Made by a program: the position numbers and the translations under genes | Notes under the pieces: model-generated | Told to the model about the DNA's origin: nothing | The model's input: only the letters and a program-made list of their open reading frames with translations | The model's database searches: none | Source of the DNA: Verrucomicrobiota bacterium | GTDB taxonomy: Bacteria; Verrucomicrobiota; Kiritimatiellia; Kiritimatiellales; Tichowtungiaceae | DNA: 17,678 nucleotides | Direction: 5' to 3' | Assembly: GCA_020853375.1 (NCBI GenBank) | Contig: JADYZA010000093.1 | Coordinates: 1 to 17,678 of the forward strand | In this document: positions 7,697 to 15,586 of the stretch, in pieces | Layout: every line of letters starts with the position of its first letter | How positions within the stretch are numbered: the first letter of the stretch is position 1

Positions 7697-10600
7697 TTAC
7701 AGCGACAGCAGTTCCTGCACATCGTTCCAGTTGAGCGCCTGCATGAATTCGCCTTCTTTTTCGAGTGTGGCGGCAATGACACCTTGCTTCCGCTGTTGCA
7801 TCTGCAGAACTTTTTCTTCGACGGTGTCTTTGGTGATGAGCTTGATACTGTACACCGTGTTTTTCTGGCCGATGCGGTGGGCTCGGTCGGTGGCCTGGTC
7901 TTCAACCGCCGGATTCCACCACGGGTCATAGTGGATCACCATGTCGGCGCCAGTCAGGTTGAGTCCGCTTCCGCCCGCTTTCAAGCTGATGAGGAAAACC
8001 GGGATGGAGCGGTTGGTATTGAATTCTTTCACCATCGCCTGCCGGTTTTTCGTGGCGCCGTCGAGATAGCAGTATTTGAGTTCGCGCGCATCCAGCTCCT
8101 GCCGCAGGATGCTGAGCATGGAGGTGAACTGGCTGAAAACCAGAATGCGGTGGCGCGCGTCGAGCGCTTCGTCCACCAGTTCGAAGAAGAGTTCCATTTT
8201 CGCCGACGGAAATTCGCTTTTGAGATTTGGCAGTTTGAGCAGGTCGAGATGGCAGCAGGTCTGGCGGAGCCGCAGCAGCGTTTTGAAAATCTGCATGCGC
8301 GAACGGTTGAAGCCTTGCGAGGCGACCATGTCGCTGATTTTCCGTTTCGAACTTTCCAGAAGCTCTTTGTAAACCAGATACTGGTCTTTGCTGAGCGCGC
8401 AGTGCGCCACGCGCTGGATTTTTTCCGGCAGGTCTTTGGCGACTTCCCGTTTCATGCGGCGCAACAGGAACGGATGCAGTTTGCGGCGCAGCTTCAGTTG
8501 CGCCAGCTCGCCGTCCGGCCCGCCGCGGCTGATCGGCAGTTCGTAGTGTTCGCGGAACGCTTTGTGATTGCTGAGATAGCCGGGCATCAGGAAATCCATA
8601 ATCGACCAGAGATCGGCGACGCTGTTTTCAATCGGCGTGCCGGTGAGCACCAGTTTGTGTTGCGCGCGGATTTTTTTGGCGGCGACCGCGTTTTGCGTCG
8701 TGCGGTTTTTGATGTGCTGCGCCTCGTCGAGAACCGCGATAGAAAATTCGTGTTTCAGATATTCGTCGAGATCGCGGCGGAGCAGAGCGTAAGAGGTGAC
8801 AACCAAATCGCTTTCGGCCACGTTTTCCCATTGGTCGTGGCGGTCGGATCCGTGCATTTTCAACACCCGCAGATTCGGCGTGAATTTAGCGGCTTCTTCG
8901 GCCCAGTTTTCGACCAGACTGGTCGGGCAGACGATGAGCGCCGGTTTGCCGCGCGCCTTTTCGTTATGACGATCTAGCTGAAGCCACGTGAGAGCCTGAA
9001 GCGTTTTTCCCAAACCCATTTCGTCGGCGAGAATTCCGCAAAAGCCGCTGCGTTCGAGATAGCGGAGCCAGTAAACGCCTTCTTTCTGGTATGCGCGCAG
9101 CGTTTCTTCAAGTTTTTCGCCAAGCGATTCAACTTCGATTTTCTGCGTGCGGTTTTGTGTCTGCGCTTTTTTCATCCAGTCCGGCGGAACTTCCACGTCC
9201 ACGCCGTCGAGCGAATGAAGCGATGCTTGCACGTACGCGGCGTAAACGTCGCTCATGCGGAAGGTTCCCGCTGCGCCGCCCGCACCGAAGGCGCAGTCGC
9301 TAAACACCTCGCGGGCGGTTTCGATGGCGTCGATATCGAGCAGCACGGTGCGGCCGTTCTTTTCGACAAACGCCTCGCCCATGTTCAGCGCGCGCTGGAT
9401 TTCGCTTTCGCTCAGGCTCTGCCCGCCGCTGTTTTCGTAGGCGTAGCCTACGTCAAAAAATCCGCCGCCGGAAACTTCGTTAATGCGAATCACCGGCGCA
9501 GTGAATTCCGCCTCGTCCATGAACGGCGCAACGCGGCCTTCGAACTCGATCCGCCAGCCGTAACGGCGCAACCGGGGAACCGCACCGCCCAGAAAGTTGA
9601 GCACTTCGCGCTGACCAACTATCGAGGTGAGCAGGTCGCCGCGGTGTCCGCGGAGACCGGAAAAGGAAAGCTGGTCGAGCGCTTTTTTTTCCGCCTCCAT
9701 ATTGCGCACGCCGTATTCAAAAATGTCGTCTGGTGCCGGAATCGCAAACCCTCCGGCGGCCTCCTCGCGGCAGGCCGCCAGAATCGTTCCGCCATACTCG
9801 GCATAGAGCTTGGCGGCGAGCGACGCCTGACTGCCGCTGACCACGAGCCGGAAGCGCGGCGTGGCGGGCGTCAGCGTGAACAAGTCGGCGGAGACGTCGG
9901 TATCAACAGGGATCAGGCTTCCAAGCGTTGGAAGCTCCTGATTTAAAAAGTTGGGCACGGCGGGCCGGGCAATACGAGTCGGGTTGTGATAGATGCTGCG
10001 CAACGGAGCGGGCAGCAGTTCGTTCAGCTTCCGGAATGTGCCGTCGGTGAAAACCCAGCCTTCGCGAGCGCCAATGATGAACAGCGGCTTTGTGTTTTTC
10101 CCCGGCAGATCGACGTGCATGGAAAGGTTGAGTTCTCCGCTGGCTTCATCCAGCTTCATGCTCATCCGCGTGGACACAGGTTCCGCCAGCACCGTCAGGG
10201 GCGGGCCGCCGCCTTCTTCAGAAATCGGCTTGTTGATGCACAGCTGAAGCAGATTGATAAAGTCCGCTTCGTTCGCCACCAGTCGGCCGCGCGCCGGGCC
10301 GTCGCAGATATCCTCCAGAACGAACAGCAGGTTTTCGTCGCGCGGGGTGAAGGACAGCGGCAGGCCGGGCGGCACGTCGTGCAACAGCGCGCGCCGCCCC
10401 TGAAAGTCGGCGATACAGCATAAGGGAAAGCGTCCGCCCAGCGACTGTTCGCGCCAGCTGGATTCCAGCGTCAGGCGCAGAATGGCGGAAATGGCTTTCG
10501 GGTGGGTGGCCGGAACCCGATAGAGATAGCTGGCTTCATCGATCTGCTGGAGACGCTCGGTTCGCCGTTTTTCTTTCAGCGCCTTTTCCTGCCGCAAAGG

Positions 10601-10888
10601 ATCGCTGTGCTGTTTGATGGCTTCCAGCCCCAGCGCGACGAGATGGGCGCAGATCAGTCCGCGCTCCTGATTTTCGCGGCATGGACAGTGGTTTTCAACA
10701 AGGCCGTCGGATAGCAGTTCGAATTTTGTGCGCATACCGCGGATGCCGACGGCCAGCTCGCCGGAAATAAACGGATGATCGTATTCGAGTTTTTCGACCA
10801 CGCCGCGCTCGAACAGCAGTTTGCCGTCGCGGAACGACTTCCAGCCGGCCCAGTCCTGCAGAATTTTCTGTGTAAACGGTAGTGCCAT
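7697..10888 (-). CDS. SWIM zinc-finger SNF2-family helicase-like ATPase
   Basis: SNF2 proteins use ATP to translocate along duplex DNA and remodel bound proteins. Bacterial members of this size are poorly characterised. The 1063-residue product has an N-terminal SWIM zinc finger CxCx9CxH (Cys68, Cys70, Cys80, His82), a long middle region resembling the SNF2-associated segment, then the two RecA-like lobes: Walker A DEMGLGKT at 622-629, DEAQ box in VLDEAQHIKN, motif III LTGTPIEN, and motifs V-VI GGSGLNL to ATDRAHRIGQ. The ATG at 10888 is preferred: it has GGAAG seven bases upstream, whereas starts at 10924 or 10933 would translate through the inverted-repeat array. It lies downstream of the glycosyltransferase on the same strand, separated by 113 bp carrying that array. 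All catalytic motifs look intact. Confidence 0.95.
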   Translation of the reverse strand: MALPFTQKILQDWAGWKSFRDGKLLFERGVVEKLEYDHPFISGELAVGIRGMRTKFELLSDGLVENHCPCRENQERGLICAHLVALGLEAIKQHSDPLRQEKALKEKRRTERLQQIDEASYLYRVPATHPKAISAILRLTLESSWREQSLGGRFPLCCIADFQGRRALLHDVPPGLPLSFTPRDENLLFVLEDICDGPARGRLVANEADFINLLQLCINKPISEEGGGPPLTVLAEPVSTRMSMKLDEASGELNLSMHVDLPGKNTKPLFIIGAREGWVFTDGTFRKLNELLPAPLRSIYHNPTRIARPAVPNFLNQELPTLGSLIPVDTDVSADLFTLTPATPRFRLVVSGSQASLAAKLYAEYGGTILAACREEAAGGFAIPAPDDIFEYGVRNMEAEKKALDQLSFSGLRGHRGDLLTSIVGQREVLNFLGGAVPRLRRYGWRIEFEGRVAPFMDEAEFTAPVIRINEVSGGGFFDVGYAYENSGGQSLSESEIQRALNMGEAFVEKNGRTVLLDIDAIETAREVFSDCAFGAGGAAGTFRMSDVYAAYVQASLHSLDGVDVEVPPDWMKKAQTQNRTQKIEVESLGEKLEETLRAYQKEGVYWLRYLERSGFCGILADEMGLGKTLQALTWLQLDRHNEKARGKPALIVCPTSLVENWAEEAAKFTPNLRVLKMHGSDRHDQWENVAESDLVVTSYALLRRDLDEYLKHEFSIAVLDEAQHIKNRTTQNAVAAKKIRAQHKLVLTGTPIENSVADLWSIMDFLMPGYLSNHKAFREHYELPISRGGPDGELAQLKLRRKLHPFLLRRMKREVAKDLPEKIQRVAHCALSKDQYLVYKELLESSKRKISDMVASQGFNRSRMQIFKTLLRLRQTCCHLDLLKLPNLKSEFPSAKMELFFELVDEALDARHRILVFSQFTSMLSILRQELDARELKYCYLDGATKNRQAMVKEFNTNRSIPVFLISLKAGGSGLNLTGADMVIHYDPWWNPAVEDQATDRAHRIGQKNTVYSIKLITKDTVEEKVLQMQQRKQGVIAATLEKEGEFMQALNWNDVQELLSL

Positions 10889-10896
10889 TCGTCTGC

Positions 10897-10973
10897 TTCC
10901 AAACAGTGGAAAAATGGAATCCATTCTTTCCAACCATCGGAAAATAGCGAGCTGAAACTTCCGGCTTCCGGAA
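10897..10973. promoter_or_regulatory. Three phased TTCCR-N5-YGGAA inverted repeats upstream of the SNF2 gene
   Basis: Fifteen-base inverted repeats lie at 10897-10911 (TTCCA-N5-TGGAA), 10928-10942 (TTCCA-N5-CGGAA, one arm mismatch) and 10959-10973 (TTCCG-N5-CGGAA). Their starts are exactly 31 bp apart, close to three helical turns, so a dimeric protein would sit on one face of the DNA. A TGGAATCCA palindrome sits between the first two, at 10915-10923. The first copy includes the GGAAG that serves as the SNF2 ribosome-binding site. They could be operators for an unknown regulator, or a short dispersed palindromic repeat. Confidence 0.55.
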
Positions 10974-11001
10974 AATTATTCAGACGGCGCGGTGCCGTTT
11001 C

Positions 11002-12207
11002 CTACCCCTGAACAACGGATTGGATCATTTTTTCGAACCGTCGAAGCCCCGCCTCAAGCGGATGTTTCTTTTCGACGAGCTCGCGCCCGGCCTGCGCCAT
11101 GCGCTCGGCGAGCGCGTGGTCTGTCAGCAACCACTCAACGCTCTGCGTGAAAAGCTCTGGCGTATCGGCGACCAGACAATTCACGCCGGTTTGAGCATCG
11201 ATGCCGGCCATTCCGAGCGACGTGGAGACGACCGGAAGTCCGCCCGCCATGGCTTCCAGAACTTTCAACCTCATCCCGGAACCCAGTCGTACAGGAGAAA
11301 CAAAAACCCGCGCGCGGTTGCGGTACGGCCGCAGATCGTCCACTTCTCCGGTTACAACGATTCTCGAATCCTTGTTCGCCAGTTTGCGAATCCGCGGTCC
11401 GACCCCGGCACCCACAATATAAAATTTAACGTCGGGATGCCGACTGCTGAGTTGCGGCCAGACGTGATTGTAGAACCACTCGACACTGTCTTCGTTGGCG
11501 GGATCGTCCATGAATCCTGTGAGCAGGATGATGGGTTCTTTCGGAACGGGCGGCAGCGCCTGAATATAGTTTACGTCGATCCCTGACGGAACGACGGATA
11601 CGGCCAGATCCTGCGCATAATAATGCATGGTGAAGCGGTCCTGCGGCGTTAAAACAAAAATCTGATCGGCGCTGCGATACATGTTGAATTCGTATTTCTG
11701 GAGGCCTCTCATCTGGGGCAGGCTTTTAAGATGAAGCTTCAGTTTCACTTCTCCGAGATCTTTGTATTTTTCATACGAAGCTGTGACGCACCGGTGGCAG
11801 GATATTATTTTTTTGACCGCCGAAAGATATGGGTTTTTGTGCAGGTACTGTCCCATTTCAGAAAATTCGGCGATCACCAGATCGTACTTCCCCTGTTCGG
11901 CGACCTCCCCGACCATTTTCATCATGTCGTCCGAATAACTTTTCCAGAAAACAGCGGGGCGGCTTAAGGAAAGATAGTCATGAAACGCGCGAACAAAAAT
12001 ATTTCTATTGGGGTGAGGCAACGTGTGAAGCTCTTTGAGCAGAGGCCTGAGAGAGTTGATCTGTTCTTCTGTTTCTCCATTCAGAAACGTCATCAATCCA
12101 ACGTCGTACCCGTGGGCGGATAAATAGCGGATGCGCTGGTGGATAATCCGGTGGCCTCCGGCTATTTCGGCGTGGGGAAGTTTGTTGGTAAGGAAAAGTA
12201 TATTCAT
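11002..12207 (-). CDS. GT4-family (GT-B) glycosyltransferase
   Basis: The 401-residue product is a nucleotide-sugar-dependent glycosyltransferase, probably acting on a cell-surface glycan at the cytoplasmic face of the membrane. The N-terminus MNILFLTNKLPH...GGHRI is a Rossmann start with the glycine-rich acceptor loop. The C-terminal half has the donor-site block SPVRLGSGMRLKVLEAMAGG with Glu318 and the following PVVST. This form, with RLGSGMRLK in place of the usual E-x7-E first glutamate region, resembles the sugar transferases found near exosortase/PEP-CTERM loci, but no exosortase gene is present here. It has no signal peptide or transmembrane helix. The start is 12 bp after the stop of the 83-residue gene, suggesting co-transcription. 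Donor and acceptor are unknown. Confidence 0.9.
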   Translation of the reverse strand: MNILFLTNKLPHAEIAGGHRIIHQRIRYLSAHGYDVGLMTFLNGETEEQINSLRPLLKELHTLPHPNRNIFVRAFHDYLSLSRPAVFWKSYSDDMMKMVGEVAEQGKYDLVIAEFSEMGQYLHKNPYLSAVKKIISCHRCVTASYEKYKDLGEVKLKLHLKSLPQMRGLQKYEFNMYRSADQIFVLTPQDRFTMHYYAQDLAVSVVPSGIDVNYIQALPPVPKEPIILLTGFMDDPANEDSVEWFYNHVWPQLSSRHPDVKFYIVGAGVGPRIRKLANKDSRIVVTGEVDDLRPYRNRARVFVSPVRLGSGMRLKVLEAMAGGLPVVSTSLGMAGIDAQTGVNCLVADTPELFTQSVEWLLTDHALAERMAQAGRELVEKKHPLEAGLRRFEKMIQSVVQG

Positions 12208-12219
12208 TTCCGCGCCGCC

Positions 12220-12471
12220 TTAATACAGCTTCTGCACCAGATCCATAAACTCTTCCGGAGAATATTCATTCAGCGAGCGCCCGGTCTTTTTGATGGCCTC
12301 TTCTATTCGTCGGCAGATGGTTTGTAATTCCGTATGCGTTTCGCCAGAACCCATCAAAACCTGAAATTGATCCGCTTGTGTAATTCTTATTTGTCCGTCT
12401 TGTGCGTCAAATCCAACACCTAGCAATCCGACCACTCGGCTCTGTCCAGCTTCTCTCATTCTTTTATCCAT
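12220..12471 (-). CDS. Small conserved protein of unknown function (GVGFD / GSGETH type)
   Basis: The 83-residue product has a core GLLGVGFDAQDGQIRITQ followed by LMGSGETHTELQ, an amphipathic helix, and a C-terminal EEFMDLV. From memory this GxGFD-DGxxR-GSxxTH pattern recurs in short proteins of PVC bacteria, often with no assigned function; I could not check this. It has no signal peptide or membrane segment. The start is uncertain: AGGGA directly abuts the ATG at 12471, which is too close for a normal ribosome-binding site, and an ATG at 12459 would drop four residues. The gene ends 12 bp before the glycosyltransferase start, so the two probably form an operon. Its 5' end faces the divergent tRNA-Gln gene. 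Confidence 0.75.
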   Translation of the reverse strand: MDKRMREAGQSRVVGLLGVGFDAQDGQIRITQADQFQVLMGSGETHTELQTICRRIEEAIKKTGRSLNEYSPEEFMDLVQKLY

Positions 12472-12518
12472 TCCCTACTTGCACTCAGCGAGAATCTCTG
12501 GCTTATTTTCCGTTCTTC

Positions 12519-12592
12519 TGCCCGATTGTGTAATGGTAGCACAGCAGACTCTGAATCTGCTTGTCTAGGTTCAAATCCTAGTCGGGCAACCA
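12519..12592 (+). tRNA. tRNA-Gln (anticodon CTG)
   Basis: A complete cloverleaf can be folded. The acceptor stem is TGCCCGA (12519-12525) with TCGGGCA (12582-12588), discriminator A and an encoded CCA (12590-12592). The D-arm starts at 12528. The anticodon stem GCAGA/TCTGC encloses the loop CTCTGAA, giving anticodon CTG at 12551-12553, which reads CAG. The T-arm is CTAGG-TTCAAAT-CCTAG. The 3' end is 12 bp from the dnaN stop on the other strand. No convincing sigma-70 promoter was found in the 47 bp to the divergent gene. Confidence 0.96.
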
Positions 12593-12604
12593 GCTCCTCC
12601 CAGC

Positions 12605-13699
12605 TTATGAAACCCGAATGGGCATGAGCACGTAAAGGAACGGCACGCTGGTTTTTATAACACCCGGGCTCAGTTCGTCGGACAGTTCGAAGAATATCTC
12701 ATCGGAATCGAGATGACGAAGCGGCGCCATTAAAAACCCGGGATTAAACGCGATGGAAATTTCCTTCCCTTCGTATTTCACGGGAATGGTTTCTCTTGCC
12801 TCACCGATTTCGGGACTGTTCGTGACCAGCTCGAGTTTATTTTTTCCAAAATTCAAACGCACGGAAGCGGTCTGATCGTCGGTGAGAAGTGATACGCGGC
12901 GAGCCGCATTCAGGATTGTTTCCCGGTCGATCGCAACGCGTTCCTCGCACTGTGAAGGAATAACCTGCTGAAAATTGGGGTACGTTCCTTCGATCAGTTT
13001 AGAAATAATCAGAATCTGGTCGAAGTCAAAGGCCACTTGGGTTTCTGATACGCGAATTTTCAGAATACCTTCATCTCCAAGGGTCTTGATCAATTCGTTG
13101 AGCGTTTTTGTAGGAACAACCAAGTTGGCTTGAGCGTCTTCTGAAAATTCAACTTCCTGCTCAACGAGAGCAAGGCGCCGTCCATCTGTTGCTACAACGG
13201 TCAATTTCTCGTCTTTGAAGCTCAATAAGGCTCCGTTAAGGATATAGCGGGTCTCATCCGTTGAAGAGGCATAAGAAACCTTTTTAAGCATATCCCTGAA
13301 CACATCCTGATCGATGGTATAAACCTTACTTTCTTTAAACTCAGGCAACGGTGGAAATTCGTCTTCGGATAATCCAACCAGTTTAAAATACGACGGTCCT
13401 GAACGGATGGTGGCCACATCTTTTGCATCCACTTCTATTTCAACCTGTCCGGCGGGAAGTTCGCGGCAGATGCTGAAAAACCGGCGGGCGGGAAGTGTTG
13501 TTCCGCCTTCTTCGCTGATTTCGGCCGCCGCGCTGGTTTTCACGCAGACTTCCATATCCGTGGTGGTTAATGAAACCGTATTGCCTGAGGCTTTTAAAAG
13601 CACATTAGACAAGATGGGAAGTGTACTGCGTTGCCCGACGATCGATTGAACTTTTTGAAGCGCTTCGAGTAAAACATCTTTTTCAACTGTAAGTTTCAT
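12605..13699 (-). CDS. dnaN: DNA polymerase III sliding clamp (beta subunit)
   Basis: DnaN forms the ring-shaped homodimer that tethers DNA polymerase III and other clamp-binding proteins to DNA. The 364-residue product starts MKLTVEKDVLLEALQKVQSI, has the conserved GQRSTLPILSNV segment near residue 25, the DEFPPLPEF segment at the end of domain 1, the domain 2 YILNGALLSF and VATDGRRLAL motifs, and the C-terminal YVLMPIRVS (usually MPMRL). Length is normal for the family. The ATG at 13699 is preceded six bases upstream by GGGAGGG, a very strong Shine-Dalgarno sequence, which decides against the TTG at 13714. It lies 238 bp downstream of dnaA on the same strand. The recF and gyrB genes that often follow are absent; a tRNA gene on the other strand ends there instead. 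Confidence 0.98.
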   Translation of the reverse strand: MKLTVEKDVLLEALQKVQSIVGQRSTLPILSNVLLKASGNTVSLTTTDMEVCVKTSAAAEISEEGGTTLPARRFFSICRELPAGQVEIEVDAKDVATIRSGPSYFKLVGLSEDEFPPLPEFKESKVYTIDQDVFRDMLKKVSYASSTDETRYILNGALLSFKDEKLTVVATDGRRLALVEQEVEFSEDAQANLVVPTKTLNELIKTLGDEGILKIRVSETQVAFDFDQILIISKLIEGTYPNFQQVIPSQCEERVAIDRETILNAARRVSLLTDDQTASVRLNFGKNKLELVTNSPEIGEARETIPVKYEGKEISIAFNPGFLMAPLRHLDSDEIFFELSDELSPGVIKTSVPFLYVLMPIRVS

Positions 13700-13723
13700 T
13701 AACAACCCTCCCAAATGAATAGG

Positions 13724-13729
13724 ATTATA
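13724..13729 (-). promoter_or_regulatory. dnaN: Candidate -10 element for dnaN
   Basis: Read on the - strand, this is a perfect TATAAT about 25 bp before the dnaN ATG, with the GGGAGGG ribosome-binding site just downstream. No good -35 hexamer stands 16-18 bp upstream; the best is TAATAA. It would give a very short leader. The surrounding AT-rich sequence makes chance matches likely. Confidence 0.4.
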
Positions 13730-13902
13730 AATCTATATAAACCGTCTTATTATTACTACTGTAAATAAGCCATTCTAGCCGCCTATTTTTGTTTTAACCT
13801 TATCAATTTACCACACTTAGCATTGTTGATATCTCTGTTAAGAAATCACGCTGAACTCAGCTCATTTTCAAATAACCAAAAGTTGTTGTTTCTATCCCCA
13901 GC

Positions 13903-13911
13903 TTATCCACA
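13903..13911 (+). promoter_or_regulatory. Consensus DnaA box TTATCCACA
   Basis: An exact match to the TTATCCACA consensus bound by DnaA domain IV, 27 bp downstream of the dnaA stop codon, in the dnaA-dnaN gap. A CTATCCCCA half-match lies just beside it at 13892-13900. Confidence 0.7.
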
Positions 13912-13937
13912 GGTTGGTAAGAAAGTTATCCTAAAAA

Positions 13938-15296
13938 TTATCCGGTTTTTTGAGCACTATGACTGACTCTTTGGCGGAGCAAAGACAACGTTTGGCGAAG
14001 TTTGAGATCCTCTGTCTGCCTCTGTTCAACCAGCTGACATGCGTGCACGATCGTGGCGTGGTTGCGGCTGAAAGCTTCTCCGATCACCGGAAAGGACTGA
14101 TTGGTCATTGTGCGGGACAGATACATGGCAACCTGACGAGGCCAGGCAATATTCTGCGGCCGTTTAGGCCCGACGAGATCACTCAGGCGAATATCAAAAT
14201 GTTCGGCGACAGATTTTTGGATGTTTTCGATGCTGATCGAATGTTTCTTTTCCTGATCCAGCGTATCTCTCAACAGATATTCCAACTTCGAGCGGTCTAA
14301 GGTCTGGCCTGTCAGTGAAATGTAAGAGGCCACTCGAATCAGGGCGCCTTCCAACCTTCGGATATTAGATGAAATCCGCTCAGCTATGTAGAAGAGGAGG
14401 CTCTGCTCTATAGAAAGACCCAGCTGCTCGCACTTTTTACGTAGAATGGCCACCCGAGTTTCAATATCCGGGCTTTCCAGCTCGACAACCAAGCCCCACT
14501 CAAAACGAGACACCAGACGAGGGGCCAGCCCGGCCAGCTCTCCGGCGGGGCGGTCCGACGTCATGACAATCTGCTTATGGTTTTCAAAAATGGCATTGAA
14601 GGTGTGGAAAAACTCTTCCTGCATCCGCTCTTTGCCCGCCAGAAAATGAATGTCATCGATCAGCAACGCGTCCACAGTCCGGTATTTTTTGCGGAATTTG
14701 GCCAACGTGTTGTTTTGAAGCGCGTCGATATACTCATTAGTGAACGCTTCGCAGGTGGTATAGCAAACTCGACCGCGCAGATTTTTTGAATGGATAAAAT
14801 TTCCGATCGCCTGCATCAGGTGGGTTTTACCCAACCCGACGCCGCCGTGAACAAACAACGGATTGTAGGCCCGCGAAGGAGACTGCGCTGACGCCATAGA
14901 CGCGGCATGAGCAAACTGGTTTGACGGGCCGACCACAAACGAATCAAATGTGTAATTTTTATTGAGATTGGTTTCCGCCGGCTTCTTCGCAGGAAGAATA
15001 GAGAGGCGTTTTTCGCACTTTTCTTCCGGCAGCTCGCTGATCAGAGAATAATCCACAGTCAGGTCGATCTTCATTTCGCGCCCGGAAACCGCCGTCAGCG
15101 CTTTCCGGATAAGCGGCAGGTAGTGTTCCACCAGCCACGACTGGTAAAAATCATTTCCGACCACAAGGACAACCTTATCATCCTCCATGCTCCGGCACTG
15201 AATGACAGCGATCCATTTTTCGAAAATATCCTTTGGAAGGGTATCCTCCAAGTGGCGGCAGGCCTCTTCCCAAAACTTATCTTTATCTTTGCGCAT
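13938..15296 (-). CDS. dnaA: Chromosomal replication initiator DnaA
   Basis: DnaA binds origin boxes, oligomerises with ATP and opens the DNA for replication. The 452-residue product shows all four domains: an N-terminal helicase-loading domain (FWEEACRHLEDTLPKDIFEKW), a short linker, an AAA+ core starting at YTFDSFVVGPSNQFAH with Walker A GGVGLGKT (Lys157), Walker B LLIDDIHF (Asp214, Asp215) and sensor 1 IVMTSDRP, then a C-terminal DNA-binding domain with NIAWPRQVAMYLSR. The usual signature FGGRDHTTV is replaced by FSRNHATIV (residues 409-417), one residue shorter. The ATG at 15296 gives the usual length before the FWE motif; a GTG at 15314 would add six residues. The DnaA-box variants upstream suggest autoregulation. 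It is probably co-transcribed with dnaN. Confidence 0.98.
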   Translation of the reverse strand: MRKDKDKFWEEACRHLEDTLPKDIFEKWIAVIQCRSMEDDKVVLVVGNDFYQSWLVEHYLPLIRKALTAVSGREMKIDLTVDYSLISELPEEKCEKRLSILPAKKPAETNLNKNYTFDSFVVGPSNQFAHAASMASAQSPSRAYNPLFVHGGVGLGKTHLMQAIGNFIHSKNLRGRVCYTTCEAFTNEYIDALQNNTLAKFRKKYRTVDALLIDDIHFLAGKERMQEEFFHTFNAIFENHKQIVMTSDRPAGELAGLAPRLVSRFEWGLVVELESPDIETRVAILRKKCEQLGLSIEQSLLFYIAERISSNIRRLEGALIRVASYISLTGQTLDRSKLEYLLRDTLDQEKKHSISIENIQKSVAEHFDIRLSDLVGPKRPQNIAWPRQVAMYLSRTMTNQSFPVIGEAFSRNHATIVHACQLVEQRQTEDLKLRQTLSLLRQRVSHSAQKTG

Positions 15297-15586
15297 ACAA
15301 TCCCAAACCGGCACAGTTACAAAATCATTAACAGTTCATGGAGAGATATCTACAGGTTATCAACAGGCTCATCTCCCCTGCGCTTTCGCGACGTGGAGAA
15401 GCTAGTCGACAAGGCCATATTGCCTCAAGGGCAAAGCCGGAAGCGGCGGAAAAAAACTCTCCGCACACAACATGTAGTTTGAAAAAGAGAGCGTGACACA
15501 AAATAACGTTTAAACTTCGGGAAAAGAAATGCTCATAAAATGCACGTTTTTTTTGTAAACACGTCTCTAACAGAAGCTTTACGAAT
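15297..15586. other. 290-bp divergent intergenic region between dnaA and the M24 peptidase gene
   Basis: This must hold the promoters of both divergent genes and carries the DnaA-box variants at 15346-15365. Two small hairpins lie at 15419-15433 (TTGCC/GGCAA) and 15436-15447 (GCCG/CGGC), followed by an A-run rather than a T-run. The right third is AT-rich with a run of eight or more T at about 15546. I found no coding sequence in it; in particular rpmH and rnpA, often next to dnaA, are not here. No clear -35/-10 pair could be assigned. Confidence 0.5.
15346..15365 (+). promoter_or_regulatory. Pair of variant DnaA boxes upstream of dnaA
   Basis: ATATCTACA (15346-15354, two mismatches) and TTATCAACA (15357-15365, one mismatch to TTATCCACA) lie in the same orientation, 11 bp apart, each followed by AGG. 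They sit about 50-70 bp upstream of the dnaA start, a usual place for autoregulatory boxes. Two more matches lie just inside the divergent peptidase gene at 15603-15611 and 15615-15623. Confidence 0.45.

Larger units (their letters stand above)
13700..13937. other. Probable oriC segment: AT-rich dnaA-dnaN gap with DnaA boxes
   Basis: The 238-bp gap between dnaA and dnaN contains an AT-rich stretch at about 13717-13770 (ATTATAAATCTATATAAACC and TTATTATTACTACTG) that could unwind, and a perfect DnaA box at 13903-13911. Weaker TTATC-type matches lie at 13800-13808 (TTATCAATT), 13824-13832 (reverse strand, ATATCAACA) and 13927-13935 (TTATCCTAA). The dnaA-dnaN gap is an established origin site in several bacterial phyla. 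The number of strong boxes is low, so initiation here is inferred. Confidence 0.5.

Noticed and set aside
7784..8977. A 397-codon open frame on the + strand inside the SNF2 gene
   Set aside because: It lies opposite conserved SNF2 motifs; its translation shows no domain and is the expected shadow of biased codon use.
7697..10888. SNF2 gene as part of a DISARM-type defence system
   Set aside because: No methyltransferase, DUF1998 or phospholipase-D partner gene is present, and the SWIM finger points to the general SWIM-SNF2 group.
15419..15460. Two small hairpins upstream of dnaA as a terminator
   Set aside because: An A-run, not a T-run, follows on the + strand, and on the - strand the T-run comes before the hairpins.
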